64,000 nt of DNA. Source: Macrosoma leucophasiata. Lineage: Eukaryota; Arthropoda; Insecta; Lepidoptera; Hedylidae. A program made the position numbers and the translations under genes. The notes under the pieces were generated by a model. That model had not been told where the DNA came from and ran no database searches. It saw nothing but the letters and a program-made list of their open reading frames with translations. Where the stretch lies: positions 8,122,001 to 8,186,000 of the forward strand of contig JAWQUS010000002.1 in assembly GCA_036365455.1 (NCBI GenBank), in the 5' to 3' direction. Of this stretch, positions 44,201 to 56,200 are shown in pieces. How positions within the stretch are numbered: position 1 is the first letter of the stretch; every line of letters begins with the position of its first letter.

Positions 44201-47200
44201 TCCAGCGTTCTTTTTACGTGGCGCGACCTATACACTATGGTAATCTAGCAAATGACCTGTAGGTTGTTTTACTTTAAATAGGAATCATAGGACATTTCGT
44301 GAATGTCGATTAATGTGATGAACCTTTTTGCTAGTCTTATTGCTTTATGAAGCAATGGGAACTGATTTTTCATGTTGATTGGCAAGGGCCAACTGATAAT
44401 TTTATCATGTTATCTAAGTATTTAAACAAACTGTTCAATTGTGTCTATTAATATTGTAATTTTTCTGCAGAGTGAAGTAGAAGCGGCTCGCGAGGCCTAC
44501 GATGCGTTTTTGTCGCACTACCCGTACTGCTATGGCTACTGGCGGAAATATGCCGACTATGAAAAACGTAAAGGAAGTAAAAAGAAGTGCCTCGAGGTGA
44601 GTACCTCTATTGTATATCCACATTATTTATTATTTAACATTGTGGTAAGTTCATATAATACCAAAAATAATGTGAATGAATGACTTTTATTAAAATGTGC
44701 TGTAGCATAATTGTTTTTATTTTAGTCATAACTGGTATTTTGCAATTATTTTTTTTCCCAACAGTGCATCGAGGTCTACGTTCGTAAGGCAAAGCCGTCA
44801 GTCGTTCCCACCGGAGAGTCGTATTACCTTCGTATAGTTTCCTTTCTTGTGGTTCATTACTTATGGTGTACATTTTATATACTAGTGCATATATTTACGA
44901 TGATTTGTACTCGCATGATGTATAATTATAATTTATCATGTATATTATTTAAGTACGTGATTGATTGGTGGATTTATTTAAGTGTTATGTTAACTAATCC
45001 GTGTTAGCGTGGGGCGCAACAGGTGTGCGTATATAGTTGAGTGGCGCGAAGAGGCTCCGCCGGGCGGCGCCACCGTCATCGTCGCCGTGCGAACAGGTGT
45101 AATATGCCCAACAACCATTCAATTTTATATTAAAACGAATGCCAGCGAAATGTTGACGCTCACTTGTCTGCCGCTCAACCTCTCGCTTCATTCGTGCAAA
45201 ATTACATGAGACATTTTATAATGCTATACAATATTCCCTTGCTTCATAGCGCAGTCGCGGGCGCGGCGGCGCTCTGACTCCCGTCGGACTAGGTTGATCA
45301 CGTCTCTGTGTTTCAGGTGTTGGAAAGAGGGCTCAAAGCCATCCCATTGTCAGTTGACCTTTGGATACATTACCTCAATCACATTAAGGCCACACGTACC
45401 GAAGAGCACATTTACATCAGGTCGCAATACGAGAGGGCCATAGGTGAGGAATGCAATTACTTCCTACATGCAGTTTCGTAGCTAGGGGTTAGCATCAGGT
45501 TTGCAAACTTCATGGGGACTTGCAGATCCTTACTCGCTGTTGTTCCTCACTAGTTTTGATGTGATTCAATATTCGAGACCCGCTGCTCGACCGCCTAACT
45601 CAAAAATTTTTCATTTTCTTCTATGAATAAATTGAAAAATTTGATGATTCACGTATCGGTTAAATATTATTATTAAATTGGTATTTATTAATACCTATTG
45701 AATTATTATTATAAGTCATTCTCTCTAGGTAGCTTATAACCCGACAATGCAAAAGTGTCCTTGTAGACCAATTTGAAATAAATGATTTGAATTTTGAATT
45801 TTCAATCTCGTTTATTTTGACCTTTCATGCCACCACTGAAAGCAATAACGATAGTATGATCATCGTTATCGCTTTAATGCCGTCTACAAAAGTAATAACG
45901 GTCAGTTATCCCTATTGCTCACATAGGTGGTACGGTACAAATGCAATTCAGTTAAGTGGTCGAGTCGCTAGGCCCTCATAACCTTAGCTATGCTATGACA
46001 CTTATGATATGTGTATGTCGCAGGGATTTCCCTTATAGGGAGGAGATCAGATTTTTTTACGAAATCCCTAGGGTTACCACGTAATCATAGTAGATGTCCT
46101 TCTGAGCACTAGAGAGAGCGAGAGAGATGTATGTCTCGATTATTATTCGGCAGTATCCACTTTTTTGATATTTCACTAGAAACGTGAAACGACATATCAT
46201 CACTAACGTATTTTAGTTAGAAGACATTGTAAATAAGAATATTAAACATCTGCCGTGATTTTGTGAAATCTCTGATATCCTGATTCTCCTGCGACATATT
46301 ATATACATAATTATTCCATAAAGTTGTGAATTAAACTTATGATAAACACTTAACGATCGTTCTACAGATGCTTGTGGACTGGAATTTCGTTCAGATCGCG
46401 TTTGGGAATCTTACATCAAGTGGGAGGCTGAAAATGGATCGGCTCTCAACGTCACCAACATTTACGATCGGCTACTAGCAACACCAACACTGGGTTACAC
46501 TTCGCATTTCGACAAGTTAGTAGATTTATTTTCTAAGGGTGTACTGTTCTGAGATTAATAATATTTGTTACAATGTGAGTGTAAAATAGGGTTGTTGAGG
46601 AAGTGATTATGAGGAAGAGGAGGAGGAAGCAGATGACATAAAAATAATAGCAACTCTTGAAACGTTCCACTGCTGGGCACGAGTCTCTTCCCTTCTTGAG
46701 GGGAGTTCTGGAGCTTACTCCACCACGCTGCTCCAATGCGGGTTGGTGGAGTTACTTGCAAGGGTTAGTGGCCAACCCGCTGTCGGATGTTTTCAAACCG
46801 CCCATAAAGCCTCCGACAAGGTTTAACGACTGCTATCTGTCGAAAGCAACCGGGACCGTCGGCGTCCTGCTCTCCGAAGCACGAAAATGCGCATTTTAAT
46901 TTGCCACTAGTGGTCACCCGTCACACACCCGACCGCACCCGTATCGCTTAATCGAGTAGATCGCTTGCGTTCTACACCAGCCGGGAGGCCTTGCGCGCTA
47001 CAGAAAGATGAGAAGAGGATGATACGAAGATATAAATACTAGCGGACCCAACCTAAAATCCGCTGTCCTGTCTCTATCTACTTAACTAAGTATATACGAG
47101 GGTGGATCCAAAAGTTCGTGGCCCAAGCTACAAGGAGATATGACATCTTTTTAAATTTACCGTCATTTGTTACTATGTCTCATATTGATTTATTGTGCGC

Positions 47201-50200
47201 AGTTTCATTCCGATACTCCTCAATATACATTTTCTGTGATTATTTGTTTGAAGCATTCTGACGCGATTTTCAATAATGGAGAAAATTGAACATCGTGCAG
47301 TCATTAAGTTCCTCAATAAAAAAGGCCTGTCACCAAAAGACATCCATCAAGATATGGTGGGCGGCCTGGCACCGTGCTGCGGCGTGTGCGTTGCCATCGA
47401 TACGCGACGCGCATGCGCAACAAAATTCCTCATAAATTCCTCATAAATTCCTCTTAAATTTTGAGGAAGCGGTAGCGGAAAAGGATTTTTTAATTTTAAT
47501 TTTTGAGAATGCGGAAACGGTTGAGGTATATTGCGGAACCAATATATTGCGGAACTTCCTCATTATGAGGAAGAGGAAGAGGAATCCTCAGCAACCCTTG
47601 TGTAAACCACTTTTTTCTGGGATATGATATTATAATAAATGAATAAATTTGTTTTGAAATGCCGTCCACTAAGGAAGCTTATTTTAAGAATCTGCGTACG
47701 TACTATGTCCTTTTGTTGCGAACCAAACTGAATCGTTACTCCCTAATGCTTTGTTTCGTTTCTTCATACGCGTATTATATATAATATACAAATGAAACGA
47801 AAAGTTAGAAGACAAATTGAATCACAATTTGTCCATTCATAAAAGTCGTATATTGTTCATCAGTGCATAAAGTTTCGCCATATAAAGCGAGATGGTGTTG
47901 TGTGGCTAGTTTTCAGGAACACGTAATGTCGGAGCCGGTGGCGGGCGTGGTGTCACGCGCCGAGCTCGTGAAGCTGCGGGCCGAGGTGCGCGACGCGGCC
48001 GGCGCCCAGCCGCAACTCGACCTGCCGCCCGGCGAGGACGAGCCCCTCGATCATGTTGTGAGTACTGCAGTCTGTTTACCGCCTCCCTGCAGTAACATAC
48101 CGCAGCCGCAACTCGACCTGTCGCCCTGTGAGGACGAGTCGCTCGACCACGTCGTTAACTTACGACCTGATGTTATTGAGCCTAGTCCTTCTAACATTAT
48201 CAAACAGGAGCAAATCCGGGCAGAGTGGACACAAGCCTCGGTTATCTTAATCCAGTTCAACCATGGACAATTTTTACTTACTTAATATTTTATTATTCAC
48301 TTGGATGAAGAAATTAAAATTCTGCATCCGCCACTAAATATTAGACTGTTTGAAGCTTTCGACGTTTAATTCATGACATCCGTGTCCAAATATATGTTAT
48401 ACTTTCTTTCCCCTTCTAGTCAAGAAGGGGATCATCAGACTCTCACTCCATTGATTTTCAACTGCGTTGTACTAGAACAGATTATTAACCTTCAAAAATA
48501 AGCGATAAAAATAATCGTTTTAAACATTTTCACCGACCGCACTTCTCTACTTCACCGCATCTTGATTACAGGCATCAGAGGAAGAAGCGCAGTCAATAAA
48601 GGAGCGAGTTATAGCGGCGCGCAGAAAACTACACAAGAATACCGGCGAAGAAGTCGCTGCTCGATGGACTTTCGAGGAAGGGGTAAGTTAAGTTACCTTC
48701 ACATTTATATCAACAAATATGTGTCTATTTTGTTTACTAGATCTATGATTAATGATTGGTTTCCGTTTCGCTACCTATAAGATACCCTCTCCGTTATAAT
48801 GGAGAGTGATAAAATGCTGATTCTAATCATTCCATTACGAAACCACCGAAAAAACTTGAATATCCATCAGTCAAAGGTTATGGTACGGTTTATTTGTGAC
48901 GTGATGTATGTGATAAAACCATTTGCGAAATTGACTTTCGGCTAGTGTATTTCAGTGTTTTGTGCCTTGGATTTGTTAAATTTAATTGGATTTTAAAGGG
49001 ATAAGTGTGAATATTATTATATAAAATGCTATTATTTCTTGTTCTATTGCTAAGTTAATAATAATTTGCCTGTTCACATGTTAGCATGTAAGTTGTTCAT
49101 GTAAACAGAAGCCTTAGAGAGGTAGGTACACTTAGCAACATAATAGTTTCATTTTTCAGATGGAGATAGAGATAAATTGATGCAGATCTAACAGCATATA
49201 AAGGGAGCAATAATTACAAGGCTTTTCTGGTATCTTTTTTTTAGATTATGAGTTTGGAATGGTTGAAAGAAAAGTAAGTACACAATACATAAATATACAT
49301 ATCACAGTACATTAAGTGATAATAATACATTGCTTTTTTGGTTATTGGAAACCTCTAACGCATTTTAGTTTTGTTTTTTTTTGTTATGTATAAGGAAGGA
49401 ATAAATCTGATACCAGCACATTAAATGCGCTATAATCACGCTGCTTAATTTGTGATCGAAAAGTATACAATGTTTGACTTAGTGTAATATACGCAAGAAA
49501 AATTTGTAAAAATAGTTTTATTTCAGCGAGTGTTACTCGCGAAAACCTAAGCACACTTCATGATTGTAAGTGTTTGTATAATTGGAATGGATTTGATTTT
49601 TTTTTGTTATTACAATGCGGCTATATTATTACAATGAAATTGCATTATTGCAATGAGGCAGTTATTCGATATTTCTCATCCAATAAATATGAAACAATCA
49701 ACAGTATGAAAAAATCTTGAATGTTCCTATTCTAGAAATAGATAGGGGACTTTAAAGATGAGCTTACAAGAATAATTTCGCTTCACGTGCGTGTGAAGTT
49801 ATGCCACCCCACTTGACCGCAAGAACACGGCTCAACATTACTTATAAGTTCATTGTTGAGCATCACTTGCGTCAAGTTTTGTCAGTCACACGATCAAGAG
49901 GAGACAAATTGCCTATAAATATTGTATTGTCCTTATGTGTCAAAGTACGACAAAAACCCTATCAAAATATTCCTTCCTGCCACTATCAAAAATTAGACTA
50001 CACTACTACCTACATTAAATAAAAAATAAATTAAATAATATAAATAACGTCAGAGTGCAAATTATGACAGAGTGTAATTGTCATAAATTAATGCATCTAT
50101 CACGAGTAGGGTGACGTCACAGGCGATTTGGAGACCATTCGACGCGTGAAAATATGTGCTCTTAAATATTCTGTATCTTCTATAATCTATATCTTTGTCA

Positions 50201-53200
50201 TTTATGGGCAGATTTCTAAATTGTTTTCAGAAATATTGAATGGAATGAAAATGCCATGTAATTTTCTAATTGTGCAGCTTTTTAGTTTGCACTTTAAATG
50301 CAAATTAAAGATGGTTTGTATCATTTTCAGGTACCCACAAACTTCTTAAGTGGATGAACTGCAGATGTCAGTTTGGCCTTTAAGCTACTGGGATGCCAAT
50401 GATGTAGGAATGCGGGTGTCAAAAGATGAAGATATAGAGATGCAGGTACCAGAGAATGAAGAAGTAATTTTTTTAATTTATTTTCTGCTTATGTTTGTAC
50501 ATACATTGTTAATTATATAGATTAACTTGCTACTTTTTGTAGGAGGATAATCGTCAACTCGTCTCTGACGCAACCTCCCAACGGGCCGTACGTTCGCGTT
50601 CCGTCTCGCCTGACAACGTTTTTGGCACTGTCTCGTCTGGTTCCAGCTCAGCACAAGTGGGAGCCATTTGTCTCTGTAAGTTCATTTGGCACACTGTCAA
50701 TAATTTTGTCATGTTAATCTGTCGGGAAGGATATTTCATACTGAGAATTGCTCGTTCTTTTCAGACGCGCGACATGTCAGGCACTGGCACCAGCATTGTC
50801 TTCAACCGTGAGAATCTCCGAGGACACTGGGAACGGAGGAGGAGGGGGGGAGGATGCTGCAACAAGATCAATGAGAAGATGTGCCTTCTGTCTCGAATTT
50901 CTAAGCCCTGTACCCACTGGTAATGAGTGAAAGTGGACATTCGCGTCAAAGTATCCGTGTGCGTAGAGGATATAGAGGGCGTGGGTCGCGTCGGGTTTCA
51001 CGGGCTGAGCAGGGGAGGTCGCATCGCAGAGTTGTCCGGCGTTCTGCACAAGTGTGGCGTGTGGGTCCATTAAAGTAGTTTTTAAAACCGATGACGACGA
51101 CACCCTTGCGTGCTAAGGATATCCGTTGAGGACGACAGGAAACGTAAGGAGAGAATGTGTGCAAACTCAAGGGGAATTTTGAGAAATTAACAAGCACGAG
51201 AACGGCGAAGGATCAGAGAAATTGATGATAATAATAGTTAAGCTGAGATAGATGATGAGGCATCATCCGAAAGGCCACCATACAGATTTTTTTCCGAAGT
51301 ATTTCGTAAACTTTTCACTAAGGATATTATAAGAGGTATAAGAGATTGTCCAGAGCATTTCGTGGAAGCCGATCGATTTGAATACAACAGCACGAATCCT
51401 ATCTCAATCCTTGACGCCGATGTCGCATAAGAGCCGATATCGTAACGGTTTTTAGAAAGAAGTGTAAATATGTAGTAGTATAATGTTTAAATGTGAGTGA
51501 ATATTTTCTACAGGGCTGGGTGTGAGTGCATGTCGCGTTGCGATTACGAATCTGTTGTGGCGATGTGATAGGTAGGTGATTTATAGTATGAAATAAAACT
51601 ATTTGAGCTTAGTTATGTAAGTCAGTAAATACGACGTGTTCTTTTTGTAAAATTAAAATATTACTCTGTATTTTATTGAAAATAATACACTATTCATGAA
51701 GCATTTTATTTCCTTTTTAATCATTCTTCCATCCCTAGGTTTGCTAGCGATGAATTAGATTTTTCCGTGGGAATATAGTGTCTTGCCGCATTAAATTGTT
51801 ACCTACTGTTATTTTGGCAGGCTCTAGAGAAGAGATGCTACGTATAGTGATTTTGCCGAATACCGAATATTCGACACGAGTGAAAGGTTGCAGGCTGTCT
51901 TATAACAGTGCATGCGGTGCCGGTGTGGTAGGCGTAATAGGGTATTTGACAATATTTTTTTTGAAACTACATAGTCCTAAAGTATAATGGAAATAAAAAG
52001 TATAAACTTAAAAATTATTAAAATTGCAGCATTACCTATTGTAAATGAGTTATAAACAAAAAAAAGGGAAAAAAAAAATCAGATTTGGTTTAAAAATATT
52101 AACAGTATTAGATTCTTTGTACATGTCTCAATAACTTTTGCTATGCAAACTATTTACAAAAACGCAATATTAACGAAGATAATTTAAAATTTCTTAAATT
52201 CGTCATTGACCTCGTAGGTGTGTGTACAATCGTGTGACGTGACAAGCAGGTACCATTTTGTATGACCCGTTTGAGATCATTTCATATGTGGAGGAACGGC
52301 TGGAAGTGTTCCTCCGACGAAAAGGAAGTTCCTTTTCGTTGGCCAGGCGAGATGTTAGGGCCTGGCGGGCCGCGGCTCAACGATTGACGTTGCAGTTGGG
52401 AAGTTGTATATATTCGATCGACACGCCATCTATCGTACTAAACAAGTAATGTGAGGTTTCGTCTGTGTTCCACTAGTTTGCGCCTTAATGTAGTGGACGC
52501 TACACATAACTTGCAACTTCCGAATGGTGATATCTCAAAAACTATTAGTTGTGGACTAGTGGTTCCAATGATGATATTTACTAACGTTTCTTATACTTTA
52601 TGAAATCACAATTTAAAAAATTTAGTCAAATACCCTATTGTTTCATTTACGAGTTGATTGTGTCACATCTTTGTTGCGCTGATTTTGTTGAACCAAAATA
52701 AAACAAGTCCCGTTCTAAGTCCTCTGCATAGAAATATAATCAAAGCATCATTATTCATGTTTCGAACATAGAAAAAAAGAAGATACATAAATGTAAATAT
52801 CATCGCCCGTAAAAGTGGATATTAAGTCGTGGCGCTACCGTTAAATTGGTCATATCATAAGTTCGATCATTTCATGAACTGCGACCGTTTCATGACCAGC
52901 TCAGCCGCGGCAGCGGGCGCCAGACTGCAGCTATATTTAATTCTTCGCATCGGGAACTATGATGGAACTGGGCGTGTGACCACATGGGCATATGTTCTTT
53001 ATTATGATCATATAAGGTGCCCATGTGGTCACTATATTTGATTGATTTTGAATAGGCAGAGAGGTCCCGATTTCCGAAAAAAATGTGTAAGTACCTCATT
53101 ATTATCAAAATTGAGTCGTGAATAGGAAATATCAACCTTTTTTATATAAACCAATTTTTGGCTTTCTTGTCATCAGAAAATAGATATTAACAACTGAGAT

Positions 53201-56200
53201 TAAAGTAAAGGAGATGTTGCAAAAATGTATGGACCTCCGGCCATGTATTGTAAACAATATCATTAACAGGCAAAATCAATATAAAAACTATTATTACTGC
53301 ATGTTTTCACTTATTGAGCTTTGTTTGCAGTCACCTAATAATATTTGCAGTTAGAATTGCAACTCAAACCAACATGGGGAATATGGCGGGCGATGATGAT
53401 TTGACATTTTCATTTTTTAAAATGTTTTGATTATATAGTACTTGGAGAAAAAAAAAAATATCTAAATAATATCGAAATCGATTTTTATGTGTTAATACTT
53501 AGCACTTAAACTAATCGATTTCCAATTTAAAGTAGCGTCGGCTGTATCGCCGCCATGTTGAATGTGGTTGAAAATTATAAAATCGTTTGAATTAAACTCT
53601 AAAATATATACTTGAATAAATTAATTGTATTTTTTTCGGATTCTTCTTCAGTTTACCCTTTTTTTGAGGACGTGTACGAACTAGAGCCGAGCTCGCTACA
53701 TCTCCTTTGTATGGAAGACAGGTTAGGTAATATTTATCTTGGAAACATTCTATATTTACAGAATGCAATTTGGTTGAATGGTAAGTTTTGATTAAGTTTA
53801 TCAAGTGACGCCGACCGCGACGGGATGGAAGAAAAAATAATTGGTGTTTACTGATGTTACTATTCAACGAAGTTCTACATCAAGCTTTTTATGGTGTATT
53901 CGAAATGAATTGTGTTAAATGTTATATTTTGACGGCTATTTTTGTGATAAAATTAATGCTTTAAAATTTAAATTAATTAAACGCTTGTGGTATCTAGCTG
54001 TAGCGTAAGCTTAAGCCAATCAGTAATCTTCAGTGTAACATAATGGATAAAATGTTTTTCATGTTATATAATTAAGTGAATCAAATATTATATCAACTGT
54101 CGTAATTTTCTCTTTTTTTTAATAATAATTTCGTATTTAGATCAAAAGACCGTATTTCCACGTGAAACCATTGGAACGATGTCAGCTGAAGAATTGGAAA
54201 TCTTACTTGGAGTGGGAGAAACAGCATGGTTCATTTAAACGGGCGCTCGTCTTACACGAAAGATGTCTCATCGCATGTGCACTGTATGAAGAATTCTGGA
54301 TGCGGGTATGTACAACACTTCACAAACTTTTAAGAATATGAAACACGATAATAGATATTATATTATAATTATAAATTATATTAATTATTACCTTGAAAGA
54401 TAAATATACACTTTCTGTTTAAGGGAATATATTTTAAATAAATGTTTACTATCATATTATTTTTCTATCTAATAAAGAATTTATACAAAATACTTCCCGC
54501 AAACCCACGGTACGCCAGTTACGTATTGTCCCATGTACAAGCTGTGAGCCTGTTGACGTTCTCTATTATCTAATTGGAGTGACATTGGGAAACCTCAGAA
54601 AAATATAAAAATCTCAATGACATTTATTTGCCAACCCAGGGATCGATAACACGATCACAGCGTGGAAGCAGTCGTCTGCTACCATTAGACTACAAAGGCA
54701 GTTAAAAAACTAATCGAAGACCATCTTTCAGCTCATAAAGTTTCTGGAAGAACGTTTGGATACTAACCCTGAGCTGGTGGCTGTCGAGCGTGAAGTATTG
54801 GAACGAGCCTGCACCGTGCATCACCTGGACAAGCCGGAGCTGCACCTGCACTGGGCACACTTCGAGGAGGCGCAGGGCAATCCGGCCAAAGCGGCGGAGA
54901 TACTAGATAGGATTGAGAAAACATGCCCTAGTCTCATGCAGATACAGTACAGGTTAGTGTTTTTCCAGCTTCTCTGGATTGGACTGGATTCCTTTTACGT
55001 TTTGTATATCTTGTGGGGAAAAGACTGAAAGACAAAATAAGAACTACAACAATAAGGAAACACACAAGAACAAAAGATGTCACAATAACCATCAAAAGCT
55101 GAAGTGGAAATGGGCAGGACATACTATCAGGGGAATAGATAAGTGGTCGAAATTAGTGATGAACTGGTACACATGCAACAGGAAAAGAAAACGAGGCAGA
55201 CCACTCAGGTGATGGGTTGACGAAATTAAAGCAGTGGCAGGCGGTACTTGGACATCGCTAGCCAGAGAAAGAGAAACGTGGAGTCAGGAGGAGGAGGCCT
55301 TTGCTATAGAAAAGCTCACAGATATGACAACTAATAAAACAACGAAATAACTAAACCGATTGTGAAATTATCTGATAGAAGGCTAATAAATAAAAAATAT
55401 AAATATCTTGTGAGTCAATAGATGATGATAGATGCTGGGATGAGATTCTCTAACATAATTTGTTTGTGTGTGGTTTTGAAGGTGTAAGAAGTGACATTTA
55501 TGGTACTTGCACTAAAGTCCAAGAATAAATTAATGTAAAAGCTTGTATATTTCAATTTAGATGACTTTGTTCAGGTATGACTGTTCGGATTTGAGTTTTC
55601 TTCTTCTTCTTCGTGAACATAAAAATTGTACACACATATTCTAGATAAACAAATAAGATACTTTTTATTATAATATAAAACACATTCAAATATAATCGTG
55701 GTGTTTTTACTGTCACGAAGTGGCAATCAAGCATAACTCTAATGTTCTATTGATGGTAAGTAGTACTCTAGCCTATATACATCAAATCAGATATTAATAT
55801 GTAGATGCGTTGCCACCCCTAAGGCCTTAGCTGTTATGCCTCTGTGCCGGAAATTGCAGACCTACAGTTAAGGCGTTTACATTACTAAAGATCAATTTTG
55901 GTTGTCAACAGACGCGTAAACTTAGAGCGGCGGCGCGGTGACTACGAGAAATGCTCGCAACTGTACGAGGGCTACATAGCGGCCGCCAAAAACAAGGCCA
56001 TCGCCTCCGCGCTCTCCGTCAAGTACGCGCGGTTCCTCTTCCACGTGCGTCGCGACCCGCCCGGCGCTCGGAAAATAATGGACGAAGCCATCGCTAAAGA
56101 CCCCCTGAACGCCAGACTGCATATGCAGAGGGTCGACCTCGCGCTGCATACGCCTGATACACCATTTGAAGTTTTGGAAGGTATGATTATACGGCAGCAG

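Larger units (their letters stand above)
48683..54140. other. PRPF39 intron 12, 5.5 kb
   Basis: The largest intron. It contains a possible decayed or nested gene (50331-51430) and a 15-bp hairpin (52976-53032). The rest is AT-rich with no supported feature. Confidence 0.55.
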
